Assembly: GCA_913061265.1 (NCBI GenBank)
Contig: CAJXVS010000008.1
Span: forward strand, 124,001-188,000
Direction: 5' to 3'
Length of the DNA: 64,000 nt
Source of the DNA: an uncultured Halobacteriovorax sp.
GTDB taxonomy: Bacteria; Bdellovibrionota; Bacteriovoracia; Bacteriovoracales; Bacteriovoracaceae
The first letter of the stretch is position 1; each line of letters begins with the position of its first letter. The position numbers and the translations under genes were made by a program. Under the pieces are notes generated by a model. The model was not told the origin of the DNA. It was given only the letters and a program-made list of their open reading frames with translations, and did not search any database. This document shows, one piece after another, positions 33,872 to 42,859 of the stretch.

Positions 33872-35096
33872 TTTCCGTCTTTTCTTCTCTAGTTATAGGA
33901 AGCTCTCGTTGAACTCCCAGCTCATCATAGAAACCGCTTCGGTTTACTATCCCAGCTCCAATTACTTTTGCGCCTTCACCGTCACGATCATAGATCACAA
34001 TATATTGACCTTGAACGAGCTGCCCATTTTGCTCAGTTTTAAATTCAATTCGGGCTGATTCATTATTTCCTAAGTAAATATCGCAAGGAACCTTCTTTAG
34101 GTCAGGCCTGAACTTAACATAGGCGTCCAGAGGAATTGAATAGTCCCTATCCTTTCCGGTAGCAAAACTCTTAACCTCGCAAAAGCTAAACTTAAGATTT
34201 TCACTTGACCCTATATAGACGTTACCTCTAGTAGGATCAATTTTTATAACTTGTAGTTTTTGATCGATGGCCGCAGCATTCTTTGTCTTAAGTTTCTTTT
34301 GTCCAATATAGAAGCGGTGGATTCCTTCGTGCTCACAAATAGTTGTGTCTTCAATATAGTTAATAAGAGAGCCTTCTCTTCTTAAATCCTCGGAACTATT
34401 TTTAACCACGACATCTTCAAGTCTTAAATCTTCCATAAGAAGAAACTCAGAAGCCTTGTCTCCTTTTAATTCAGAAGCCAGGACATGGTTGGTTAAATGA
34501 AGTGAATCATAGATCTTAACCACTTCTTTTCTTCTCATCTCAGATAGGGGAAGGATTAATGTAGCCGCGTTACGTGGACTAATCTTAGCCAGTTGAAAAC
34601 TTTCATCATTGTCTAAATCATTACTTTGAGAAATGCCAATCGCCCCTGTGCTGGGGTTAATACTAACCTTGGCATAATTTCCAGTTGCTATTCGCGAGGC
34701 CCCTAAGGCCGCCATCTTCTCTCCTAAGATCTCTAAGATTAATTTATTAGAAAAGATAAACGGGGAAAAGGTGATACCACCAAGACGGGCCGCTACGATA
34801 TTATCTAGGACTGCTGCTTTATAACGATCAACTGCATGGACTGCGTAAAAAGGTATATCCAATTCATCACAAACCCCCTTTACTCTTTGAAGGTCATTAA
34901 TAAAGTGAACACCAAAGGGCTTTATGAATTCCCCTGTTTTAGGATCCTTTGGAGGGTTCTCATCAATTTCGTTAAAGAGAATCCCTATTCCAATAACATT
35001 CAAACCCTGCTTCTTAAGAAGGTAGGCAGCAACAGTGGAGTCTATTCTTCCAGTCATGCCTACAAGTATTGTTTCTTGTTTGAGGGTTTTGGTCAT
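33825..35096 (-). CDS. catalytically degenerate MnmA paralogue
   Basis: 423 residues, alignable with MnmA along the whole chain (GLNVIGIGILFNEID, VCDELDIPFYAVH, ASRIATGNYAKV, FYIGQKK, QYIVIYDRDG...GAGIV). The key residues are altered: the P-loop SGGVDSS reads TGRIDST, the first Cys motif LCNREIKF reads IFSNKLIL, and the second Cys motif (GICFIGER) has no counterpart. It therefore should not thiolate tRNA. It may bind tRNA or MnmA and act as a regulator, or have a new activity. The C-terminus carries an acidic/basic extension of about 30 residues. The -10-like TATAAT at 35136-35141 (minus strand) precedes it. Confidence 0.8.
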   Translation of the reverse strand: MTKTLKQETILVGMTGRIDSTVAAYLLKKQGLNVIGIGILFNEIDENPPKDPKTGEFIKPFGVHFINDLQRVKGVCDELDIPFYAVHAVDRYKAAVLDNIVAARLGGITFSPFIFSNKLILEILGEKMAALGASRIATGNYAKVSINPSTGAIGISQSNDLDNDESFQLAKISPRNAATLILPLSEMRRKEVVKIYDSLHLTNHVLASELKGDKASEFLLMEDLRLEDVVVKNSSEDLRREGSLINYIEDTTICEHEGIHRFYIGQKKLKTKNAAAIDQKLQVIKIDPTRGNVYIGSSENLKFSFCEVKSFATGKDRDYSIPLDAYVKFRPDLKKVPCDIYLGNNESARIEFKTEQNGQLVQGQYIVIYDRDGEGAKVIGAGIVNRSGFYDELGVQRELPITREEKTENEDNDLPVSKKVFRF

Positions 35097-35135
35097 ATTT
35101 TACTTCGATATTCCTTTCTCGCTGGTCTTAGAGTT

Positions 35136-35141
35136 ATTATA
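35136..35141 (-). promoter_or_regulatory. -10 box of the MnmA-like gene
   Basis: The plus-strand ATTATA reads TATAAT on the minus strand, 40 nt before the ATG at 35096. The CTGCAA 17 bp upstream is a poor -35. The same bases also look like a TATAAC on the plus strand toward the 35247 gene. Confidence 0.4.
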
Positions 35142-35246
35142 ACAGGCAAGCCCCCCTTTGCAGGCTCCTCCCATGGGGCAGATTTTACCTCATTATTTCA
35201 GCTATTTAGCCCTTAATATTCTTTATTCAGCATCCGATAAGTCTGT

Positions 35247-35951
35247 ATGAAAAAGAAGTTACCCTTGGAAAAAATGGACCTTGCCCTCTTTGATAATGGA
35301 CAGGGACATTCATGTAAATTCAGTCAGCTTAAGGACTTTATTGGTTTCTTAGGCCACTTTGGATACCCAAGGCCGTTTCGCTTTTCTCATGTTGAAGCCG
35401 GTGGGCCTTTGATTGAAAATCTTAGTTTAGAGGATAACCTCCTCTTACACGTCGATTGTAACGAGACCTTTGAGCGTGAAAAACAACTTGAGATCGTTTT
35501 AGAAAAGAGCGGAAACCCCCATTTGAAGAGACTTTGCGACATCATTCGTTTAAAAGCCTCAATGCCAAAAGACGTCGATGATGAAACTCGAAAACTGGCC
35601 GCCCTTGTAAAGGCCTTACTTCAAAAGAGTGATTTCCTTTTCCTAGAAGACCCCGAAAAGTTCTTAGGCAAAGAAAGCTTAGCGCTTTTTATCTCAGCCT
35701 TAGTTTATAAGTCAGCAACTTCAGGTCAAATTGTTGTGGTCAACACTCGCTTCAAAGCCAGTTGGTCAGCTCACTTTACGAAGACAATATTTAGAGATGA
35801 GCTCAATTCTTTTCAAGTGAATCATTTTAATAATGGATTCCAAAGTACCATGATTAAGATGCCATCAAGCCAAACTCCCGAAGAGGAAGGCTTCTTGAAG
35901 ATTGTCAACGCTAATTACGATGAAACTGATCAAAATAAAAAAGCGTCATAA
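35247..35951 (+). CDS. ABC-ATPase-like protein lacking the P-loop
   Basis: 234 residues, cytoplasmic. The middle and C-terminal half follow the ABC ATPase order: Q-loop region PLIENLSLEDNLLLHV, signature-helix position RKLAALVKALLQKSDF, Walker-B-like FLFLEDPEKFL and switch-strand IVVVNTR. The Walker A motif expected near residues 30-45 is absent (GQGHSCKFSQLKDF), and the LSGGQ signature is not present. ATP hydrolysis is thus unlikely. It lies just before a DNA methyltransferase gene (47-bp gap), with no evident partner permease. Alternative: an unrelated fold that resembles ABC by chance; the Walker-B/H-switch order argues for ancestry. Confidence 0.55.
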   Translation: MKKKLPLEKMDLALFDNGQGHSCKFSQLKDFIGFLGHFGYPRPFRFSHVEAGGPLIENLSLEDNLLLHVDCNETFEREKQLEIVLEKSGNPHLKRLCDIIRLKASMPKDVDDETRKLAALVKALLQKSDFLFLEDPEKFLGKESLALFISALVYKSATSGQIVVVNTRFKASWSAHFTKTIFRDELNSFQVNHFNNGFQSTMIKMPSSQTPEEEGFLKIVNANYDETDQNKKAS

Positions 35952-35963
35952 AGTCATTAAAAA

Positions 35964-35998
35964 TTGACAATTTTACTTTGAAAAATTGATAATTAAGC
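35964..35998 (+). promoter_or_regulatory. promoter of the DNA methyltransferase
   Basis: TTGACA (35964-35969) is perfect; GATAAT (35988-35993) follows after 18 bp and is 5 nt before the ATG at 35999. There is no ribosome site, so a leaderless transcript is expected. Confidence 0.6.
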
Positions 35999-37192
35999 AT
36001 GCCAACAAATAAAAAAATTAAACTTAATTTCATAGACGTTTTCGCAGGTGCTGGAGGCTTTTCATGTGGAATGGAAATGGCCGGACACCGTTGCCTTCTT
36101 GGTGTTGATTTCAATCAACATGCCATGAACACTTTCGAGAAGAACCATAAGCACGCCAAGGTTTTCTGCGGTGATATCCATAAGCTAAAAAAGAAACAGC
36201 TCTTAGAGATGCTTGATGGAAATAATATTGATGTTGTTGTTGGTGGTCCACCTTGCCAAGGTTTTTCAACAGTTGGAACAGGAAATCCTGATGACGATAG
36301 GAACTCACTCTTCTTACAGTTTGTAAGAGTTGTTAGGTTAACTTCTCCTTCCTTTGTTGTGATGGAAAATGTAACAGGCCTTCTTGCAAAGAAAAACGAA
36401 GATACCTTAAAAGCCGTTTTTAATAAGTTTGAATCCATGGGTTATAATATGGGTGTTCAAGTCCTCTCTGCCGAACAGCATGGAGCTCCTGAAAAAAGAC
36501 GAAGAACTATTATTATTGGAAGCAAATTAAACTCGAGCATCTCTTTTCCAAAGCCAAGCCATAATACAATTGTTGGCCGTAGTTTTATCCCTGCAGTCAC
36601 TGTTGGAGACGCTTTAAAGAAGCTTAAAACAAAGTCTGGTAAGTTCTTAAACCATGATATCGATCTAGCCCAAGTAAGTAATAAGTTAGATCTCGCTCGT
36701 CTTAAGCGTATTCCTGAAGGAAAAGGAATTCGTTATGAAAGAGATGAGAAGGCCTACTTAACTCCAAGATTAAAACTAGGAGTTAATTGGCAAACAATAA
36801 GAGAAGGCCGCTTTAGACAAACAAAGTATCAAAGGCTTGATCGTAAATTACCTTCACCTACAATCATGACTCATAGACATAGTTATTATCACCCAGTTGA
36901 AAATAGATACCTAACTCAAAGAGAAGCGGCTGCTCTTCAAAGCTTTCCGAATAATTTTGAATTCACTGGACCGGTTTCTGCTCAGTGGAGGCAGATTGGT
37001 AATGCTGTTCCACCTCTTTTAGGAAAGGCCATTGGCCGTGCCCTTAGCGCTATGGTGAAAGAAGCAGGTGCTTCTAAATCAGTCTCGCGTAAGAAGACAA
37101 CAGTTCAAGCGATCAAAACAATTAGAGAGCGGGCTTTTGTCTATAGGGATCTAAAAAAAAGTGAAATTAGGACTCAAGAGGCAACTCAATAG
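35999..37192 (+). CDS. DNA (cytosine-5)-methyltransferase, orphan
   Basis: 397 residues with the C5-MTase motifs in order: I FIDVFAGAGGFSCG, IV GGPPCQGFS (catalytic Cys), VI VVMENVTGL, VIII EKRRRTIIIG, IX/X QREAAALQSFP and IGNAVPP. It methylates cytosine in a short DNA site, which cannot be predicted. No restriction endonuclease gene is adjacent, so this is probably a solitary regulatory or protective methylase; a PD-(D/E)XK-like gene lies 17 kb away but is not linked. The C-terminal 40 residues are Lys/Arg-rich, perhaps aiding DNA binding. The stop overlaps the end of the convergent histidine kinase gene. Confidence 0.93.
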   Translation: MPTNKKIKLNFIDVFAGAGGFSCGMEMAGHRCLLGVDFNQHAMNTFEKNHKHAKVFCGDIHKLKKKQLLEMLDGNNIDVVVGGPPCQGFSTVGTGNPDDDRNSLFLQFVRVVRLTSPSFVVMENVTGLLAKKNEDTLKAVFNKFESMGYNMGVQVLSAEQHGAPEKRRRTIIIGSKLNSSISFPKPSHNTIVGRSFIPAVTVGDALKKLKTKSGKFLNHDIDLAQVSNKLDLARLKRIPEGKGIRYERDEKAYLTPRLKLGVNWQTIREGRFRQTKYQRLDRKLPSPTIMTHRHSYYHPVENRYLTQREAAALQSFPNNFEFTGPVSAQWRQIGNAVPPLLGKAIGRALSAMVKEAGASKSVSRKKTTVQAIKTIRERAFVYRDLKKSEIRTQEATQ

Positions 37193-38348
37193 TAAACCTA
37201 GTATTAGGGCATGAGTTGTCGACGTAGATCTTCCCGTTATGGTCATTAATAATCTTTGCACAAAGACTTAGTCCAAGACCAGTTCCTTTGCCAATACCTT
37301 TCGTCGTAAAGAATGAATCCCACATACCCTTTTGAACAGATTCAGGAATCCCCTCTCCAGAGTCAGTAAAATTGATCTTTATCTTATCTTCTAAGACTTC
37401 CCAATCAACGTTCATCCACTTTTCATCACGGTCTTCAATGGCATCAGCCCCATTTGTAATGAGGTTCACGATGACTTGAAAGATTTGAGTAACGTTAATA
37501 TTAACTTTTACATCGAGGCATTCTTTAACTTCAATTGATACTTGTTGTTCTTTTAATTTGCCTTCACATATTACTATAGCGTCAGCGAGAACTTCTTTAA
37601 GCCCTACCATCTGCTTAGGATCTTGCTCACCACCACGAACATAAGACTTAACACCCCTTATAATTTGAGAGATCTTATCTGAAGTTTCCACAATCTTTTT
37701 TGAAGCAGCGATGATTTTATCACTCTCCCCTTTTTCAACTAGGGATTCAAGTCTTTGACCCTGCATACGGATCATGGTTAATGGGTTATTTACTTCATGG
37801 ATAATACTCGCCACCATCTCACCGAGTTGCGAGAGCTTATCGTTGAAAGAGACATGCTCTCTCATATTATTAAGTTCCGTAATATCAATACCAATGACAA
37901 CCCCTTGGTTGCCATTATCAAACTTACTTCCGGTTACCCAGAATTCTTTTTGCTCTCCATCAATATCTGTTTTTAATTCTTGATAAATTGAAGGGGCCTT
38001 GCTTTGAAACATAGTATCTGCAAAATTATAAAAGTATTTATTTTCAGTATAAAAACCAATAGTCTTACCATTAAAAGCGTCCGTCTTAAGCTCTGTTAAG
38101 TCAGCTAAGGCCTTATTAACGCCCCCATAAGTCATGTCTTTATTAAGCCAAGAAATAGTACAGGGAGTTGTGTCGAGAATAACTTTTAGTTTTTCCATCT
38201 CGGCCTTTAAAGTATCAAACTCTTTTTCCCGAGAATCTAAGGCCTTACCAATACAATCAAAGATATGATCACCATCATCAGAAGTGATATTCCCACTACT
38301 ATCGATGAGATTGTTCTTAACCAATATGGATCTTAGAAATTTATTCAT
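37167..38348 (-). CDS. PAS-domain sensor histidine kinase (copy 3)
   Basis: 393 residues, cytoplasmic. A short N-terminal helix leads to one PAS-type module (about 60-165: TTPCTISWLNKDMTYGGVN), then HisKA with VNNPL motif and phosphoacceptor His184 in ASIIHEVNNPL, and a HATPase domain with LITNGADAI, DSGEGIP and GKGTGLGLSL. It shares the C-terminal style and the final NxHNG..V..xxCPNTRFxI ending with the pair at 3522-6758, so all three belong to one expanded family. No response regulator is adjacent. The gene overlaps the DNA methyltransferase 3' end by 26 bp. Confidence 0.92.
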   Translation of the reverse strand: MNKFLRSILVKNNLIDSSGNITSDDGDHIFDCIGKALDSREKEFDTLKAEMEKLKVILDTTPCTISWLNKDMTYGGVNKALADLTELKTDAFNGKTIGFYTENKYFYNFADTMFQSKAPSIYQELKTDIDGEQKEFWVTGSKFDNGNQGVVIGIDITELNNMREHVSFNDKLSQLGEMVASIIHEVNNPLTMIRMQGQRLESLVEKGESDKIIAASKKIVETSDKISQIIRGVKSYVRGGEQDPKQMVGLKEVLADAIVICEGKLKEQQVSIEVKECLDVKVNINVTQIFQVIVNLITNGADAIEDRDEKWMNVDWEVLEDKIKINFTDSGEGIPESVQKGMWDSFFTTKGIGKGTGLGLSLCAKIINDHNGKIYVDNSCPNTRFTIELPLES

Positions 38349-38404
38349 TAATAACTTATCGACATAGAAAAGTTATTAATAAAGTTAATTTTTAAATTAA
38401 CCTT

Positions 38405-40228
38405 CTATACTTGATGATTTTGATCTGCATTCTGCAGGCGATAGAAATGGCCCTTCTGCGCTTGTAGGTCGGCTTCCGCGCCTTCTTCTACAAGTCTTCC
38501 CTTATCAAAGACAAAGATACGATCACAAGATTTTAAAGTATCTAACCTATGAGCAATAATAAGACAGGTTCTTTTGTCCATGGCCTTCTCAACAGCGTTA
38601 TGAATAATCTCTTCATAACCAGGGTCAATATTGGCAGTGGCCTCATCTAAAACTAAGATGCTTGGGTTTCTTACTAACACTCTTGTGAGGGCCACTAACT
38701 GGCGCTCCCCAATTGAGAGGTTAGAGCCACCTTCTAAGATCTCGCTTTCTAAGTTAATCCCAGTGTCTTTCATCACTTGATAAAGTCCTGTGTTCTTGCA
38801 GCAATCAATAATCACTTCGTCACTAAGAGCATCATCTGTAGTTAGGTTTTGTTTTAATGAACCACGAAAAATTATGACATCTTGAGAGACAAATCCAATT
38901 TGCTCTCTTAGAAAACTTCTTTCATAGCCACGGATAGACCTTGAGTCTAGGAGGATCTCTCCTTTTTGAAACTCGTAGAGCCTAGATAGGAGAGAGACTG
39001 TCGTCGTTTTACCGCAACCTGTGGTCCCTACAAGACCAATTTTCTCTCCGGCCTTAATATCAAAGCTTAAATCTTCTAAGACCCATTGATCAGGGTTATA
39101 GAACATCCCTACGTCTTTAAATTCTACCTTTCCAGCAATAGACCCTGGAGCTCCCCTATACTCTCCATCAATACCAAGTTCTTTAATTTCTGTTTCGTGA
39201 TTAATAAAAGTCGCCACTCTTTCAGCTGAAGTAAAGGCCTGCTGAATAACATGAATCTCTCGAGCAAGAGTCATGATAGGCATAAAGAATCTTTCACAGT
39301 ATCTAATATAAGCGACAAAAATACCTACGGTAATGCTTCCACTTATAAGAGCATTACCTCCAAACCAAACAAGGCCAACAAGTGGAAGAGTGCATAAGAA
39401 ACTAATCAAAGGCCTAGACCAAGAAAAGAGTTTATTCGCTGCTAGTTGAGATACTTCGTGTTCATTAACGGCGTCGGCATATTTTTGATTGGCCCACTTC
39501 TCCATTCCAAAGGCCCTAATAACCTCCATTCCATTTAAGTATTCACTTAACTTTGAATTACACTGAGATGACTTAGAGCTCATCTTTCGATTGGTTTTTC
39601 TAACAAGCTCTCTCGTGAAGAAGATAAAAAGAATTGCCGGTGCCATTGAAGCGATCAGAATTCCCCCAAGTTTAGGGTAAGTCAGTAGCATGGCCATCAT
39701 GGCAATACCTGCTGTCGCGGCAGATTGAATAAGGCGACCTAAACTATTTGAAAAGAATTGTTCCACTCCTTCTACGTCATGAGTAACGCGAGTGACGATA
39801 CGTCCCTGTGGTTGCCTATCATAAAAACTAAGGGGTAACTTTTGAAGGTGGTCAAAGAGCTTGGTTCTAATATTAAAGATTGTTTTTGAAGTAGAAAAAG
39901 AAATAAGCTTTCTTCCCTGCCAAGCTATGAAAATAGGAACGATCTCACAAAGAATAATATAACTGGCAAACTTAATGGCAAGGTCCATATTCCGGGCTTT
40001 AAGACCATCGTCAACAAGAAAACCTGTAAGTCTTGCAGAGACAATAGCAGTAGCGGCTCCTATAAAAATAAGACCAAGACCAATAGAGATCTTTAGGTAA
40101 TGCCCTTTTGCAAACTTAAATAGCGACAGAAAAGCTGCGGCATCTCCAATCCTATGCTTATCAATGACTGATTCATCTTGTTCATCAGCATGAAGGAAGC
40201 TGGCTTTTTTCTTCTTTTTATCACTCAT
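38405..40228 (-). CDS. ABC exporter half-transporter with canonical ATP site
   Basis: 607 residues: an acidic/basic N-terminal tail, six membrane helices (about 40-340), and an ATPase domain with Walker A VGTTGCGKTT, signature LSIGERQL and Walker B ILVLDEATANID with the catalytic Glu. Type IV (LmrA/MsbA-like) exporter layout. The signature in LSxGE form is common in heterodimeric multidrug-type exporters. It overlaps the preceding half-transporter gene by 4 bp, so a heterodimer is nearly certain. Substrate unknown: drug, lipid or peptide. Confidence 0.92.
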   Translation of the reverse strand: MSDKKKKKASFLHADEQDESVIDKHRIGDAAAFLSLFKFAKGHYLKISIGLGLIFIGAATAIVSARLTGFLVDDGLKARNMDLAIKFASYIILCEIVPIFIAWQGRKLISFSTSKTIFNIRTKLFDHLQKLPLSFYDRQPQGRIVTRVTHDVEGVEQFFSNSLGRLIQSAATAGIAMMAMLLTYPKLGGILIASMAPAILFIFFTRELVRKTNRKMSSKSSQCNSKLSEYLNGMEVIRAFGMEKWANQKYADAVNEHEVSQLAANKLFSWSRPLISFLCTLPLVGLVWFGGNALISGSITVGIFVAYIRYCERFFMPIMTLAREIHVIQQAFTSAERVATFINHETEIKELGIDGEYRGAPGSIAGKVEFKDVGMFYNPDQWVLEDLSFDIKAGEKIGLVGTTGCGKTTTVSLLSRLYEFQKGEILLDSRSIRGYERSFLREQIGFVSQDVIIFRGSLKQNLTTDDALSDEVIIDCCKNTGLYQVMKDTGINLESEILEGGSNLSIGERQLVALTRVLVRNPSILVLDEATANIDPGYEEIIHNAVEKAMDKRTCLIIAHRLDTLKSCDRIFVFDKGRLVEEGAEADLQAQKGHFYRLQNADQNHQV

Positions 40229-41922
40229 TGCAGAACCTCCCCTTGAATTTCGATGACTCTATCGCAGTATTTTAAGGTTGAGTCCCTATGGGCGACCCAA
40301 ATAATGGTAGTGTCTTTTAATTCTCTATCAAGACCTTTTAAGATCTTCTCTTCAGTGACGGTATCAACGGCTGATAGGCAATCATCTAAAAAGAGTAAAT
40401 GAGGTTTTCTAGCTAGTGCACGGGCCAAGGTTAGTCTTTGCTTTTGACCACCAGAGAGATTGATACCCCATTCACCAAGAGGCGTATCGAGTCCATCAGG
40501 AAAAGTTCTGATGTCCATCTTCAGGCCAGAGACTTCAAGAGCATGCCAAACTTCTTCTTCGCTAAAGTCTCTATCCATACAAATGTTTTCTTTAATAGAA
40601 GCAGCAAATAGGAATGGCTTTTGAGGAACAAAGCAAACGGACTTTCTTATCTCATGATGATCGTACTGATTGTATTCTTTTCCACAAAAGAGAACTTCCC
40701 CTTCATTATCCCTCTCAAGCCCGGCCAAGATGGTGACCAAGGTACTTTTTCCAGTTCCGATAGGTCCCTTAATACCAAGGCGCTCCCCTTGTTTTAAACT
40801 TAAATTAAAGTCTTTAACTATAGGGCGTCCTTCTTCGTAGGAAAAGCTCAAGTTCTTTGCACTTAAGACTTCATCTTGAGGTTTGACAGCGGCTCCATCC
40901 TTAGGAAGAAGCCATTTCTCTTTACTATGAATAAAGACTTCGCTTAAACGCTCTAAACTCTTCTTCCCTTTTTGCCAGTCACTAATAATAAACCCTAGTT
41001 CAAATAAGGGGTCTTGAATTAAAAAGATCAACCCTTGCATGGCCATAAAACCGCCAATAGTCATGCTTCCTTCAAAGACTAACTTAATCCCCATGATGAA
41101 GATGACAAGATAACTAACAAAGTAAACCGCTCCCATGAGAGGAGAATAAAGAAGAGAAGTATAAACAGCGCTTAACCTTTGCTTTCTATACTCTTCAGCC
41201 GTATCTTCAAGTCTCAAACGCCAGAACTCACCGGTTTGGGTTTGTCTTTGAAGACGAATCGTGGCGATAACTTGTGAAGCTAAGTCATTAAAGACTGTTA
41301 AGAATTCTTGCGCTCCAGTGTACTTATCAATTTCAATAGCACTTAGTTTTTTTACAAAGTAAGGCAGAAAGAGAAGAACCCCTAAAGACCAAAGAGTCAT
41401 GGCGGTATGAATGGAGAGCATGGCCCAAATAGTAAAGATACCTAGAAAGACAACATCAACCACGGCGACTAAGGTAAAACCAAAGATAAAGCGAGCAGCG
41501 TTCACGTCACTTGTTGAGGCGTTCATAAGAAGCCCTTTAGTGAATTTCTTATCTAAGTCACGTCTTGGAAAGAAGCGTGAATTCTTAAAGATATCTCGCC
41601 TAAGATTTGCTGAAGCAAAATGCGTTTGCCGGGCAAGAGTCACTCGCCATCCCCAGCGCCCAATAAAGAGAAAGATCCTGCTTACAAAGAGGATGATAAA
41701 GAGCTTTTGAAAATTCTCAGTCTTAGTACCCACTTGGAAAAAATCAGGGTAAGGATCTCCCGAGAAAAAATCAATGATCCAACCAAGACCTCTAGTCCAA
41801 AGAACTTGAGTGATATTAGTTGTGATAACCGCCAAGGTACCAAGGGCGTAAGAGCTCCAATTAGCTTTTAGGTGATTGATCCAAATTGAATGAGCTTTTT
41901 CGGTAGTATTAGGGGCTGACAT
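40225..41922 (-). CDS. ABC exporter half-transporter with degenerate ATP site
   Basis: 565 residues: six membrane helices (about 20-310) and an ATPase domain with Walker A GPIGTGKST and signature LSGGQKQRL. Walker B reads LLFLDDCLSAVD, with Asp in place of the catalytic Glu. In heterodimeric exporters such as TM287/288 one site is degenerate in exactly this way, matched by a normal Glu in the partner encoded immediately downstream. The two genes form an operon. There is no regulator nearby. Confidence 0.92.
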   Translation of the reverse strand: MSAPNTTEKAHSIWINHLKANWSSYALGTLAVITTNITQVLWTRGLGWIIDFFSGDPYPDFFQVGTKTENFQKLFIILFVSRIFLFIGRWGWRVTLARQTHFASANLRRDIFKNSRFFPRRDLDKKFTKGLLMNASTSDVNAARFIFGFTLVAVVDVVFLGIFTIWAMLSIHTAMTLWSLGVLLFLPYFVKKLSAIEIDKYTGAQEFLTVFNDLASQVIATIRLQRQTQTGEFWRLRLEDTAEEYRKQRLSAVYTSLLYSPLMGAVYFVSYLVIFIMGIKLVFEGSMTIGGFMAMQGLIFLIQDPLFELGFIISDWQKGKKSLERLSEVFIHSKEKWLLPKDGAAVKPQDEVLSAKNLSFSYEEGRPIVKDFNLSLKQGERLGIKGPIGTGKSTLVTILAGLERDNEGEVLFCGKEYNQYDHHEIRKSVCFVPQKPFLFAASIKENICMDRDFSEEEVWHALEVSGLKMDIRTFPDGLDTPLGEWGINLSGGQKQRLTLARALARKPHLLFLDDCLSAVDTVTEEKILKGLDRELKDTTIIWVAHRDSTLKYCDRVIEIQGEVLQ

Positions 41923-41937
41923 GGGCGAAATTCTAAC

Positions 41938-42774
41938 TCAAATTTCTCTTTCTGAGAAATCTCTTTCTCTTACCTCTACTCCATCTTCTAGGACTACTTG
42001 ACCACGCCTAACGGTTAACTCTTTTTCGTTTTGACGCAGGATAAATTCCGGAGTCTTCTTAAGGACGATTTCAGGTCCTGCTAAGAGGTGAGCCTTCTCT
42101 AAGATGTATTTGTGAATAGCGCCAAAGTCTACATCTAGAGTAAGAAGCTCGTGAAAAGACTGAAACTCTTGATAAAAACTAAGTGGAGTCAGGCCCTCTA
42201 TTACTTCAGATAGGTTTCCCACTCTATGCGGGTTTGATGCAATAGCCTTAGTCTTTATCTGAGGAAGAGCAGGTCTTAGGTACTTTTCAAGAAGATCTAA
42301 CTGACTCTTAATAAGAAGTGTTCCGTGGTGAAAGCTTCTTTGTTTTGTTTGCTTAAAGGCCTCTCCTGAGAATTTATGCAAAACTCCGTCTTTAAGAAAA
42401 ACCATTCCACTCTTAGAAAGTTTTTCCGTTACCACTCCCCTCTGACGAAGAAATGACTGGATAAGTTCTAGATGATCGGTCTTATCAATATCCGTTAACA
42501 ATGGCTTATTACGAAAGATGCAAAAATTAAGGTTTCCTTCATCGTGAAAGACTGTTCCTCCCCCACTTTGCCTACGGGCCAAGGCCACTTCGTTTTCACT
42601 TAAGGCCAAAGGGCTAGTTTCTTTCCATGGGTTTTGAAAATTTCCCAACACCACGCAAGGCGTGTTGATATAAAACAAGATGAACTCTTCTTCTGTCTCT
42701 CTAAGAAAGTAGTCTTCTAAGCAGAGATTCTGGAAGATATTCTGGAAGGCTGAAAAGTAAGTCTTCGTAATCAT
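41938..42774 (-). CDS. lplA: lipoate-protein ligase A
   Basis: 278 residues from ATG 42774; a longer reading would run through the divergent promoter. LplA motifs: CVVLGNFQNPWKE, ARRQSGGGTVFHDEGNLNF, and FSGEAFKQTKQRSFHHGTLL, which hold the lipoyl-AMP and Lys target. It transfers lipoate (free or AMP-activated) to E2 subunits of 2-oxoacid dehydrogenases and to GcvH. The C-terminal domain looks short but present. The region upstream (42775-42859) is a shared promoter gap with the pectinacetylesterase-like gene. Confidence 0.9.
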   Translation of the reverse strand: MITKTYFSAFQNIFQNLCLEDYFLRETEEEFILFYINTPCVVLGNFQNPWKETSPLALSENEVALARRQSGGGTVFHDEGNLNFCIFRNKPLLTDIDKTDHLELIQSFLRQRGVVTEKLSKSGMVFLKDGVLHKFSGEAFKQTKQRSFHHGTLLIKSQLDLLEKYLRPALPQIKTKAIASNPHRVGNLSEVIEGLTPLSFYQEFQSFHELLTLDVDFGAIHKYILEKAHLLAGPEIVLKKTPEFILRQNEKELTVRRGQVVLEDGVEVRERDFSEREI

Positions 42775-42859
42775 GTCCAGTAACCCTTTGCGTCTTTTCC
42801 TATCAATTATGCTCCACGTAAAATACCCTACACTATCTAAAATAAAGGGAGTCATCCAA

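Noticed and set aside
35173-35250. 25-codon plus-strand frame (MGQILPHYFSYLALNILYS...) overlapping the ABC-like gene start by ATGA
   Set aside because: No ribosome site and too short to judge; a C6 tract upstream could join it to another frame, but that would need a frameshift with no further support.
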